NCBI GenBank assembly: GCA_036960175.1
Contig: JBALWH010000001.1
Location: 1-64,000 of the forward strand
Direction: 5' to 3'
From: Motiliproteus sp036960175
Lineage (GTDB): Bacteria > Pseudomonadota > Gammaproteobacteria > Pseudomonadales > Balneatricaceae
Length of the DNA stretch: 64,000 nucleotides
In this document: positions 15,885 to 23,068 of the stretch, piece by piece
How positions within the stretch are numbered: position 1 is the first letter of the stretch
Layout of the letters: the number at the start of each line of letters is the position of its first letter
The notes under the pieces: model-generated
Told to the model about the DNA's origin: nothing
The model's database searches: none
Seen by the model: only the letters and a program-made list of their open reading frames with translations
Made by a program: the position numbers and the translations under genes

Positions 15885-17561
15885 ATGAAAAATCTATACC
15901 TAAGCTTAATGATGTTGATCGTTTCGATACTCTATCAGTCATCGGCCTGGAGCTGGCAGGGCGTGCCGACAGTTAAGCCAACGCAAGCACCCATGCGCAC
16001 GATCTCTCTGCCAGCGGGCTGGGATGCCAAGCAATGGTCGCAACAACAGCAACTCCCTAACTACCAATTGCAGAGCGGGCAGGACGGTCGTCAACATCTG
16101 AACTTCCGCGCCGATGATTCGCAATGGCAGCAACTCAATCAGCAGTGCAAAGGTGCGGGGTCGGGTGCTGCAAACATGGGGCCCCAGTGTGCGGTCGATT
16201 CCTGTCAGGGCGTGCGCAGCAACCATGGCGTTGCTGCTCAGCAGTGGCTGACCCCCAAGGCGCCGGATCTCGAAGCGGCGCTGGCAGGTCAACCACAGAA
16301 CTGTCCCGACAATTTGCAGTCGCAGCCTTATCAGGGGCAGTTCCCGAGTAATGTCGATCCCGCCTGTTGGAATCTACAACAGCTATTACCTTGTCAGAGT
16401 GAAGAAACTCCGGGGGAATATCTGCAGCCTCATTGGCGCCCCAATCTGTTGTTGGTGACCCTGCCCGCTGGCGGTGAATCCGCAGCGGCTCTGGCGCAGC
16501 GCACCGGATTAAGCCTGCTTAACGAAACGGTATTGAAAAGCACAGGCGATCGGCTGGCATTATTGCTGCGGGTGGATCAAGGCACTGCGCTGGATGACTG
16601 GGTGCTGACACTGGAGTCCGACAGCAATACTCTGGACGTGCAAAAAGAATACGCCTATTTCACCATGGCGGATGAGGGCGACCCCCTGAGTGGTTTTAAT
16701 TATGGCCCTGGGCTGACGGGATCTGACCGGTTGTTGGCTCAATACGATGGTGCCCTAGTGCGGGTGGCGGTGATTGATACTGGTATTGATCTGACCCACC
16801 CGGAGCTTTCTGACAGTGTGGCTGATCAGAGGGACTTTACTGATAAGGGTTATTCTGCAGATGCTCATGGTACGGCGGTCGCGGCCATTATCGCAGCTGC
16901 CCGCAATAACGGCATTGGTGCTGCGGGCGTAGCGCCTGGGGTGAAAATATCCAGTTATAAGGCCTGCCATCCACGGCAACCGGGAGGTCTGGCGGCTCAG
17001 TGTTGGAGCAGCAGTATCATTAAAGCTCTGGATGAGGCCATCGATCAGAATATCCCGTTAATTAATATGAGTCTCGGCGGGCCTCCCTCGCCGCTACTGA
17101 AGCGTTTGTTGGATGTGGCTGAGCAGCGTGGGCTGTTAGTGCTGGCCGCAGCAGGCAATGGCGGACCAAATGCCCGTCCGGTCTATCCTGCCGCTTTGCC
17201 TCAGAGTCTGGCAGTCACAGCGGTGGATCCGCAGCGGCGTCTTTATGGTATGGCGAACCGTGGCAGCTATATCAGTGTTGCGGCTCCGGGAGTGGATATT
17301 ATTACGGCTGGACTCGAAGGGGGGCAACCGATCCTTTCTGGCACCTCCATGGCCACTGCTCATGCCACCGGCGTTGCCGCACTGCTGTTACAAGTAAATC
17401 CCGAATTGACGGCGACGGATATTGCTGTATTGCTGGAATCCACTAGCGACGACTTGGGGGCTGCTGGCGTTGATAGCGAATTTGGTGCCGGGTTGCTTAA
17501 TGCCTGTCGCAGTGCCAGTCAGATAGCGGACGTGACTGGGCTTTGTGGAGGTGCCTTATGA
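15885..17561 (+). CDS. Secreted S8 (subtilase) serine protease, second copy, with N-terminal Cys-rich domain
   Basis: A 558-aa protein with a signal peptide (LYLSLMMLIVSILYQSSAW). Residues 30-180 form a Gln-rich domain with six Cys (about 88, 102, 107, 140, 161, 170), likely disulfide-bonded outside the cytoplasm. Residues about 186-262 look like a propeptide. Catalytic residues are Asp298 (VAVIDTGID), His328 (DAHGTAVAA), Ser488 (SGTSMATAHATG) and oxyanion Asn425 (AAAGNGG). The His motif has Ala where most have His (HGTA for HGTH), a mild departure. ATG 15885 has GGAG upstream. It lies 28 bases after the first protease and overlaps the lipoprotein gene. Confidence 0.92.
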   Translation: MKNLYLSLMMLIVSILYQSSAWSWQGVPTVKPTQAPMRTISLPAGWDAKQWSQQQQLPNYQLQSGQDGRQHLNFRADDSQWQQLNQQCKGAGSGAANMGPQCAVDSCQGVRSNHGVAAQQWLTPKAPDLEAALAGQPQNCPDNLQSQPYQGQFPSNVDPACWNLQQLLPCQSEETPGEYLQPHWRPNLLLVTLPAGGESAAALAQRTGLSLLNETVLKSTGDRLALLLRVDQGTALDDWVLTLESDSNTLDVQKEYAYFTMADEGDPLSGFNYGPGLTGSDRLLAQYDGALVRVAVIDTGIDLTHPELSDSVADQRDFTDKGYSADAHGTAVAAIIAAARNNGIGAAGVAPGVKISSYKACHPRQPGGLAAQCWSSSIIKALDEAIDQNIPLINMSLGGPPSPLLKRLLDVAEQRGLLVLAAAGNGGPNARPVYPAALPQSLAVTAVDPQRRLYGMANRGSYISVAAPGVDIITAGLEGGQPILSGTSMATAHATGVAALLLQVNPELTATDIAVLLESTSDDLGAAGVDSEFGAGLLNACRSASQIADVTGLCGGAL

Positions 17562-18802
17562 ACGCCAAGATCCTAGTAGTGGGCATGATGATTCTGGCCC
17601 TTGTTGCTTGTAAGAAACCGACGGTACAGCCGCAGGTGAAGGACAAGCCGGCCACTGCGACTAAGAGTACCGATAAAAGCGAGGAAAAGAGTGCGCAAAT
17701 TAAAAAAGAAAACCAACCAGAGCAGTCACTAAAATTGTCAGTTGATGAGAGTAAAGCAGAGCAGGCGCCCACCAATAAACAGGTCTCGGATGCAGCTAAG
17801 CTGCCGAAGGAAGGTGATGCTAACAAGGCAAGCGGCGATCAAATAAAGCAGAGCGCAGGTCGGCCGGACTACCAGACGGCTAAGAATAATTTCAGTTATG
17901 GTCCGGGGCGCCCAATGCCACGGCTGGTGTTACCGCCGTTTAATAAACCTGGACTGCTAGCTGATGCTCGTGATCCGGTGGATCCCAATCTTCCCTGTGG
18001 CACTGAGATGGCTGCGGCACCTTTGGATCTGGGGCCCAAGGAAAACTGGGCCAGTAAAAAGGTCAAGCAAGCCGCTCTGGGGGCCTTCGGTAAGCTGTTT
18101 GGTGGTGGAGGCGGCGGTGGTTTCTTTGGCTCTGAGGGCGGTGGCGACTTCGATGACGATAATACGCCACCCACGGCGAAGGATCCTATCCCCAAGTCAC
18201 TACGGCAGAAATTTCATGATGCTAGCAGCGATACCGATTTCAGCATCTCGGGTCGGGTCAATGAAGAGGGGTTGTTGCTGAGTACCCGTATTAACGATGC
18301 GCCAGACAAATCTACTTTCCACCATATTTATATTGAGGATCGGCAGTGCAGAAGGTCTTTTCCGGATAAATTTCTGAACTATAAACTCTGGCTGGAATGG
18401 TCACTGTCGGTGACCTGGAGCAAGACCAGCAAACACTACGAAAATGATAAACTGACCTCGCAAAAAAGCGAATCAGGCAGCCACTTCAGTAGTGGTACCA
18501 CCGATCTTGGCCAAGGTCAGATCAATCTAGCGGACATGACCGGCGCGGATCAGTATCAGCAGCAGCTGTTATCCGAGATGCCAGCGCCTATCTGGCGCCG
18601 CATGGGGTTCTCTTCACCGGAAGCGGGGGTGCGAGGATTAGGCAGCCGGTTCAGCAAGGTGACTCCCGCGCAACTGGCGAAGGGTGACAGCATTGCTGTG
18701 GTTCATGTCACCCGGGTAGTGGACGGGCATTATGTTACCCGCGGTTTGCCATTCAAGATGGCGCCGGGGAGTGATGGTTTTATTAAGTTCAGTCGGCTGT
18801 AA
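17558..18802 (+). CDS. Lipoprotein with charged linker and Gly-rich segment, last gene of the ECF operon
   Basis: A 414-aa protein with a lipobox at its N-terminus (ILALVACKK, Cys 18). About 100 residues of Lys/Glu/Gln/Ala-rich linker follow. An ordered region comes next with a run of seven Gly (FGGGGGGGFF) and an acidic patch. The C-terminal half contains FHHIYIEDRQCRRSFPDK, with two polar Ser/Lys-rich strands. GGAGG precedes the ATG, which overlaps the protease stop by ATGA. The residue after the lipid Cys is Lys, not Asp, which suggests outer-membrane sorting. No family is recognised; it may be a substrate or anchor for the proteases. Confidence 0.8.
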   Translation: MNAKILVVGMMILALVACKKPTVQPQVKDKPATATKSTDKSEEKSAQIKKENQPEQSLKLSVDESKAEQAPTNKQVSDAAKLPKEGDANKASGDQIKQSAGRPDYQTAKNNFSYGPGRPMPRLVLPPFNKPGLLADARDPVDPNLPCGTEMAAAPLDLGPKENWASKKVKQAALGAFGKLFGGGGGGGFFGSEGGGDFDDDNTPPTAKDPIPKSLRQKFHDASSDTDFSISGRVNEEGLLLSTRINDAPDKSTFHHIYIEDRQCRRSFPDKFLNYKLWLEWSLSVTWSKTSKHYENDKLTSQKSESGSHFSSGTTDLGQGQINLADMTGADQYQQQLLSEMPAPIWRRMGFSSPEAGVRGLGSRFSKVTPAQLAKGDSIAVVHVTRVVDGHYVTRGLPFKMAPGSDGFIKFSRL

Positions 18803-18912
18803 CCGGGGGGGCTTGTCCTCTAATGCTCCTGTTAGTTCCCACTATCCTGGCCTAAAATACTTCATACGCCAATATTGATGTAGTTGGCAGTGGGTTCAGT
18901 CTGGGAGCGGAT

Positions 18913-19722
18913 ATGGGTGTCGTATTAGAACAAAAATCAGGCCATAACTTCATTGATGAAAACCATACCGGCTTATTGGAATCTATTGATTCGCTGGAAA
19001 AGGATTTGACTGATGGTTGGCACAAAGCAGTCTTCGTCACTTCAGTGGATAATTTTATATCCTCCCTCGAAAATCACTTCCTTCATGAGGAAACTATACT
19101 TCGTGGCGCTGGCTATACAGACCTGCAACCCCATACGTTAAAGCACCGGGATATTGCCATGCAGTTACGGAAATCGGCACTGGCAATAACTGACTATGAA
19201 AGCGCTGGTCAGTTTATGTCTTTAGCGCATTCAAGCATCCTTGGTCATGAGCTTATCTATGATCAGCAGTATTGGCCGATACTTGAAGAGCAACCCTGCC
19301 ATGACGAGCGGTTAATAGACTGGAATTCAGACCTCGAAACGGGTAATTGGGAAATCGATAAACACCACCATGCGTTGATAAATCATATCAACCGATTCCA
19401 CTACATTTATTTCAGAGCGGCGAGTCGTTCCTTAGCTTGTCAGGAGTTGAGGCATTTATACGCTTATGCCAAGTGGCATTTCGATGAGGAAGAGGATGAG
19501 CTGGGCTCGGCGATTAGTGAAGGCCACAGGGCGCATCATGAAACCCTTTTGAATGACCTTAAAGTACTCATGGCTGAGGTCGAGGGTGGGGAATATCAGG
19601 TGGAGAGTATTAGCTCTCATCTGAAATATTGGCTCTTAAATCACCTTCGCCATTTCGATGTCCCTGCCTTTAGAGAGGCGCAGAGTGGCAGGAAAAATCG
19701 CCTCTATGACGCCGAGCGTTAG
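18913..19722 (+). CDS. Tandem hemerythrin-like protein
   Basis: A 269-aa soluble protein made of two hemerythrin-type four-helix bundles. The first has ENHTGLLESID, HFLHEETIL, HTLKHRDI and HELIYDQQYW. The second has DKHHHALINHINRF, WHFDEEEDEL, EGHRAHHETLL and HLRHFDVPAF. Each supplies the His, Glu and Asp ligands of a di-iron site that binds oxygen or senses oxygen, NO or iron. GGAG precedes the ATG. It has its own upstream gap and lacks the ECF-type element, so it may not belong to the regulon. Confidence 0.88.
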   Translation: MGVVLEQKSGHNFIDENHTGLLESIDSLEKDLTDGWHKAVFVTSVDNFISSLENHFLHEETILRGAGYTDLQPHTLKHRDIAMQLRKSALAITDYESAGQFMSLAHSSILGHELIYDQQYWPILEEQPCHDERLIDWNSDLETGNWEIDKHHHALINHINRFHYIYFRAASRSLACQELRHLYAYAKWHFDEEEDELGSAISEGHRAHHETLLNDLKVLMAEVEGGEYQVESISSHLKYWLLNHLRHFDVPAFREAQSGRKNRLYDAER

Positions 19723-19746
19723 CGCCTATTGGACAATGTTTAGGCG

Positions 19747-19752
19747 TATAAT
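19747..19752 (+). promoter_or_regulatory. Candidate sigma-70 -10 box (TATAAT) upstream of the YjfB-like gene
   Basis: A consensus TATAAT lies 70 bases before the ATG at 19823. TTGGAC lies 12 bases upstream, too close to be a normal -35. A stem-loop follows in the leader: GGTATTG (19770-19776) pairs with CAATACC (19791-19797) around a 14-base loop. Confidence 0.4.
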
Positions 19753-19822
19753 AGTGACGATCCTGTCAGGGTATTGATGATCACTGATCGCAATACCAAG
19801 CGTTATATCGGGGAGTCAGTTT

Positions 19823-20062
19823 ATGGACATTCCTGCTTTATCCATAGCGCCTGCACTCTCGCCATCACCGAGGCTAGCGAGCAGTTCCGCACCCGCCGTT
19901 CAGCAGCAAGTCGCCCTCAGCCTGTTGCAGCAAGCTAATGAATTTCAAGGGCAATTGGCGTTGCAGTTGTTACCTCAGTCTTCCTCTTCCTTGTTGTCCT
20001 CCCGTTTGCAGACGTTTAGTACTGTCTCTCCCCTTGGTCAGCTGGTCGATATTCAGGTTTAG
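19823..20062 (+). CDS. YjfB-like putative motility-associated small protein
   Basis: A 79-aa protein. The opening MDIPALSIA, a central helix VALSLLQQANEFQGQLALQL and the ending SPLGQLVDIQV match the plan of the YjfB family (MDI.ALS, helix with Q/G, LG..iDi.v). That family is annotated as putative motility protein without a proven function. The middle is richer in Ser, Pro and Gln than usual. GGGGAG precedes the ATG. Confidence 0.55.
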   Translation: MDIPALSIAPALSPSPRLASSSAPAVQQQVALSLLQQANEFQGQLALQLLPQSSSSLLSSRLQTFSTVSPLGQLVDIQV

Positions 20063-20117
20063 TTATAACTATTTGAATATTCTGCGTTTGTCGTATTAAT
20101 TAAAAATAATTAATCTT

Positions 20118-20152
20118 TTTTTGAACCCTTCCTGTTAGTGCCTGTGACTTAC
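20118..20152 (+). promoter_or_regulatory. Candidate ECF-sigma promoter of the Asn-rich secreted protein gene (degenerate copy)
   Basis: TTTTTTTGAACCC is followed after about 16 bases by GTGACTTACG, which aligns with GCCACCTAC of the two better copies at six of nine bases. Spacing is one base longer. It lies 72 bases before the gene's ATG in an AT-rich gap. Confidence 0.5.
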
Positions 20153-20225
20153 GTTCTGAAAGCCAAATGACATCGGCATCCCGCCCGGTGCATTGAACCT
20201 GAATCTAAGCAATGAGGAAGTAATC

Positions 20226-20852
20226 ATGAAAACTATCGCAAAACTGACTTTGGTAACCGCAATCACTATGGCCGCTGGTATGGCTCAGGCAAATCCATGG
20301 GGCTACGGTTTCAACAAGGTCGATTATAAAAACAGCTTCAACACCGACACTAAATCAGCCGTTAGTATCGATAGCAGCAAGAAAACTAATACCGATTATC
20401 GTCTTAACTACGATATTGATAACAGCCGTCGTAGCTTGACTAATATTGATACGCGTTTGAACTACCGTTATGACCTTAAGACAGACAACATCAACGCTAA
20501 TCAGTCTTTGAACCAGGTACGGGGTTATAGCTCTAATGTCGGTCAGTCTTCTGGTAACGTTGGTGGTGCAGCCGGACATAGCATGAACCAGAGTCAGGGT
20601 GGCACTAGTGTTGGCTCGTTGGTCAGCGAGACTTCAACGACTAAGCATAAGGGTCATAGCCTGTTATCTCCAAGCTATACCACCAGCCTGGGCAATGTCA
20701 GCAAAGGTAATATGTACGGTAGCCATATCGGTGGCTCACAGTCCGGCCTGCAAATGGGTAACGTTGTGAATGCTCAGAACAATACTCAGAACCAAAATGC
20801 TTACTCTGGTGTAGTCAGCACTGACGCAGTCTCTAATACTGCTAGCAAGTAA
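20226..20852 (+). CDS. Secreted Asn/Ser/Gly-rich protein, possible fibre subunit
   Basis: A 208-aa protein with a clear signal peptide (LTLVTAITMAAGMAQA, then NPWGYG). The mature part is very rich in Asn, Ser, Gly, Gln and Thr, has no Cys, and alternates polar and hydrophobic residues as amyloid and beta-helix fibre subunits do. SHIGGSQSG fits the first half of the curlin repeat (S-x5-Q-x-G), but the full curlin consensus is not repeated. ATG 20226 has AGGA upstream; the longer frame adds 11 residues. It precedes a CsgG-like gene and carries a similar promoter element. Export through that pore is inference. Confidence 0.8.
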   Translation: MKTIAKLTLVTAITMAAGMAQANPWGYGFNKVDYKNSFNTDTKSAVSIDSSKKTNTDYRLNYDIDNSRRSLTNIDTRLNYRYDLKTDNINANQSLNQVRGYSSNVGQSSGNVGGAAGHSMNQSQGGTSVGSLVSETSTTKHKGHSLLSPSYTTSLGNVSKGNMYGSHIGGSQSGLQMGNVVNAQNNTQNQNAYSGVVSTDAVSNTASK

Positions 20853-20880
20853 CCGTTATCCTGTAAGACCCTACGCAGAC

Positions 20881-20900
20881 CCCGGCTCAGGCCGGGTTTT
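20881..20900 (+). terminator. Intrinsic terminator after the Asn-rich protein gene
   Basis: CCCGGC, a 4-base loop, GCCGGG, then TTTT. This separates the Asn-rich gene from the CsgG-like gene, so the latter needs its own promoter. Confidence 0.85.
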
Positions 20901-20935
20901 CGTCGTTGCTGTTTGCTGATTAACAGAGATCAGGC

Positions 20936-21079
20936 ATGAATAGTGACTACCAGCGAATAATAAATTCCAGAAACTTTGAACCCTTACGTCGACACTTGCC
21001 ACCTACCGGGTATGCCGATGAGCTGGACCTGCAACGGCCAGTACTGATCAACGCGAATTATCCGGAGAATCTGTCATGA
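20936..21079 (+). CDS. Candidate 47-aa ORF overlapping the CsgG-like gene's promoter and start
   Basis: An ATG at 20936 with AGAG and AGG upstream opens 47 codons that end TGA at 21079, overlapping the next ATG (ATGA). The peptide (MNSDYQRIINSRNFEPLRRH...) has no membrane segment. It runs straight through the ECF-type promoter, so if that promoter is used the transcript would not include its start. It could be real only from another promoter, and may be chance. Confidence 0.25.
   Translation: MNSDYQRIINSRNFEPLRRHLPPTGYADELDLQRPVLINANYPENLS
20976..21012 (+). promoter_or_regulatory. Candidate ECF-sigma promoter of the CsgG-like gene
   Basis: TTTGAACC, 15 bases, then GCCACCTACCGGGT. Both blocks and the spacing repeat those found ahead of the sigma operon at 12426-12462, with one base different in 22. 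It lies about 65 bases before the ATG at 21076. Confidence 0.7.
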
Positions 21080-22041
21080 AACTTAAAAGAATAATCGCCA
21101 TGCCGCTGATGGCTTTGGCCCTGGTGGGTTTTAATCAGCAGCAAGTGCAAGCAGCTGTAACCGAACAGGAACGCGCAGAGGTGCAGTGTAGTGGCCCGAA
21201 GATGCGTGTGGCGGTGCTGCCTATTGGAGCCACCGGTAAGCTGGGTGCCTTTGAAGGATTTGATGTAGGTGAAGCTATGGCTTCTCAGCTCACCACAGCG
21301 TTGCAGCAAACAGACTGTTTTGTGGTTTCTGACCGTATGGCTTTGTCGCATGTTTTACGAGAACAGGAACTGGGGCTGGCGGGCGTAACCAACCCAGAAA
21401 CGGCACCTAGCTCTGGCCGAGTGATCGGTGCCCAGGTGCTGATAAAAGCTGATATTACCGAGTTTGAACCGCAGAAAGAAAGCGGTGGAATCAACCTCGG
21501 CTTTGCCTCCGCCAGCATGCCCTTTGGTTTGCGTTTGGGTGGCAGCAGCGGCACCAGTCATGTGGCCATTGATTTACGTTTACTGGATGCCAGCACCGGT
21601 GAAGTGTTGTTCAGCAAGCGAGTGGAGGCTGACTCCAAATCCAAAGGACTGGCCTTGGGGTTGGATTTCAAACAGTTATCAATCGGTGGTGACAAGTTCT
21701 ATAAGACTCCCATGGGACAGGCGACCCGTGCGGCTTTGATCGATGCCGTATTCTATGTCATCAAGGGGACTCGTCAGGTGCCTTGGCAGGGACAGGTGGT
21801 TAGTGCCCGTGGTCGAAATATCTTTATTAACGCGGGTGTGGATGCGGGTGTGAAGGTGGGTGATGTGTTGAATGTAACAGCCGTTGCCGAAGAACTGGTA
21901 GACCCTGAAACCGGTGTTGTGCTTGGTAAAATCGAGAATCAACTGGGTCGTATTCAGGTGAAATCAGTGCAGGAGAAGTTTGCCGTAGCGGCGCTTCTGG
22001 ATACCTTCAATCCTCAGCGTGGCGATATTATTCGCTATTGA
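21076..22041 (+). CDS. CsgG/HfaB-family protein with FlgT-like C-terminal domain
   Basis: A 321-aa protein with a signal peptide (MALALVGFNQQQVQA). It has no lipobox Cys, unlike CsgG itself. Residues about 45-225 are the CsgG-type domain (RVAVLPIGATGKLGAFEGFD, then TALQQTDCFVVSDR and GRVIGAQVLIKADITEF). In curli and holdfast systems this domain forms or anchors an outer-membrane secretion pore. Residues about 240-321 (VVSARGRNIFINAG, VGDVLNV, DPETGVVLG, FNPQRGDIIRY) resemble the C-terminal domain of FlgT. Regulated together with the sigma operon if the shared promoter is real. Pore formation is not shown. Confidence 0.85.
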   Translation: MKLKRIIAMPLMALALVGFNQQQVQAAVTEQERAEVQCSGPKMRVAVLPIGATGKLGAFEGFDVGEAMASQLTTALQQTDCFVVSDRMALSHVLREQELGLAGVTNPETAPSSGRVIGAQVLIKADITEFEPQKESGGINLGFASASMPFGLRLGGSSGTSHVAIDLRLLDASTGEVLFSKRVEADSKSKGLALGLDFKQLSIGGDKFYKTPMGQATRAALIDAVFYVIKGTRQVPWQGQVVSARGRNIFINAGVDAGVKVGDVLNVTAVAEELVDPETGVVLGKIENQLGRIQVKSVQEKFAVAALLDTFNPQRGDIIRY

Positions 22042-22061
22042 TAATTGCGAACTTGGTATAC

Positions 22062-22098
22062 AAAAAAAGGCCCCCTGCATTACTGCGGGGAGCCTTTT
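22062..22098. terminator. Bidirectional terminator between CsgG-like gene and phasin
   Basis: A run of A, then GGCCCCCTGCA, a short loop, TGCGGGGAGCC and TTTT. With A-runs on one side and T-runs on the other, it can end both converging transcripts. Confidence 0.8.
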
Positions 22099-22114
22099 CT
22101 AAAAGCAGCTTAAA

Positions 22115-22534
22115 TTAAGCTGCTTTTTTAGCTGCAGACTTCTTAGCAGGAGCGGCTTTAGTTACAACAGCTTGGCCTTCAGTCAGGATAGCTTGAACTT
22201 TGGTGAAGTAAGATTGTGCATCTTTAGCAGCAACTTGGGTGCTTTCAGTCAGCTCTTGAATGCTGGACTGAGCCATTTCAGTTTGCTTAGTAACGAAAGC
22301 AGTAAGACCTTCAACGTCTTTGATTTCCATAGCAGCTTGAGCGCGAGCTTGGCACAGGCTCATCTGGTTTTCAGCAGCGGCTTTTTGCGCTTCAAATGCT
22401 TTGGTGAACGTAGCAGTGTTCAGATCAACAATCTTCTGAATAGGAGCAGTAAAGGCTGCAAAGGCAGACAGATCCATATTCTTCATAGGAGCAGCAAAGG
22501 CAGAAAAATCTACAGCAGGCATGTTGTTGAACAT
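22115..22534 (-). CDS. Phasin-family protein (polyhydroxyalkanoate granule coat)
   Basis: A 139-aa protein rich in Ala, Gln and Lys with a long amphipathic helix. It shows the phasin pattern FTAPIQKIVDLNTATFTKAF, then QTEMAQSSIQELTEST and a late helix. The tail (KAAPAKKSAAKKAA) is a Lys/Ala repeat like those that let some phasins bind DNA. It suggests the host stores polyhydroxyalkanoate, although no polymer synthase is in the window. AGAG precedes the ATG. Confidence 0.85.
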   Translation of the reverse strand: MFNNMPAVDFSAFAAPMKNMDLSAFAAFTAPIQKIVDLNTATFTKAFEAQKAAAENQMSLCQARAQAAMEIKDVEGLTAFVTKQTEMAQSSIQELTESTQVAAKDAQSYFTKVQAILTEGQAVVTKAAPAKKSAAKKAA

Positions 22535-22575
22535 AATGATAAATCTCTAAAGTTTTAAATGGAGGATGTGGCCAT

Positions 22576-22602
22576 AATATAGCCTCTCATTGTGCAGCGC
22601 AA
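22576..22602 (-). promoter_or_regulatory. Candidate sigma-70 promoter of the phasin gene
   Basis: On the leftward strand TTGCGC (-35), 15 bases, TATATT (-10), about 40 bases before the phasin ATG. Spacing is short of the ideal 17. The rest of 22535-22845 shows no convincing gene. It holds an 11-bp direct repeat TTTGAGGTTGT at 22680-22690 and 22698-22708. Confidence 0.4.
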
Positions 22603-22845
22603 CAAATATTTTCTGGTCTATAAGTATCAATGGCTTATGTGTATTTTTATCGCTGCGGTGCAGGTTCGGCAAAGGCAGGTTTGAGGTTGTCTGGGTGTTT
22701 GAGGTTGTATGCGGGGTATGAAATCAGCAGGATTTTGTGTGGGGAGAGGGAAAAGGAGTTACTCGTCTTGTTGGTACCAAGCCCCATTCTTCTGTCCACC
22801 AACCTGGTACCTGTTCACGTCGCCGTAACCTCTGATTTCTCACAC

Positions 22846-23046
22846 CTAGCTGGTTTCTGAAAGGTATTGCTCATAACCCGGAGCCCCGAAGTAGCGGACC
22901 GATTTTTTGTGGGTTTTCTTTTTAGCAATGAGGTTACCATCGCGGTAGATTCTAACGATCTGGATGTCGCCGTTTTTATCTGCGTCGTATTCGTTGCGAT
23001 CGTCGAGCCTAAGGGATTCGAATTCAGAGCGCATTATTAGCTTCAT
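22846..23046 (-). CDS. Small hypothetical protein (66 aa)
   Basis: The ATG at 23046 follows GGAGAAG closely, supporting translation. The product is charged (DRNEYDADKNGDIQIVRIYR, then AKKKTHKKS), cytoplasmic, and has no recognised domain. YDADKNGDIQ resembles a single calcium-binding loop, without a second one. It lies 22 bases downstream of the MerE-like gene in the same direction. Confidence 0.55.
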   Translation of the reverse strand: MKLIMRSEFESLRLDDRNEYDADKNGDIQIVRIYRDGNLIAKKKTHKKSVRYFGAPGYEQYLSETS

Positions 23047-23068
23047 TTCTTCTCCAGCGATTGTTTCT

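Noticed and set aside
20226..20852. Calling the Asn-rich protein a true curlin (CsgA/CsgB)
   Set aside because: Only one half-match to the S-x5-Q-x-G-x2-N-x3-Q repeat is found; no regular repeat is present.
22630..22860. 76-codon rightward ORF upstream of the phasin
   Set aside because: No ribosome-binding site, no family resemblance, and it overlaps the end of the better-supported gene at 22846-23046.
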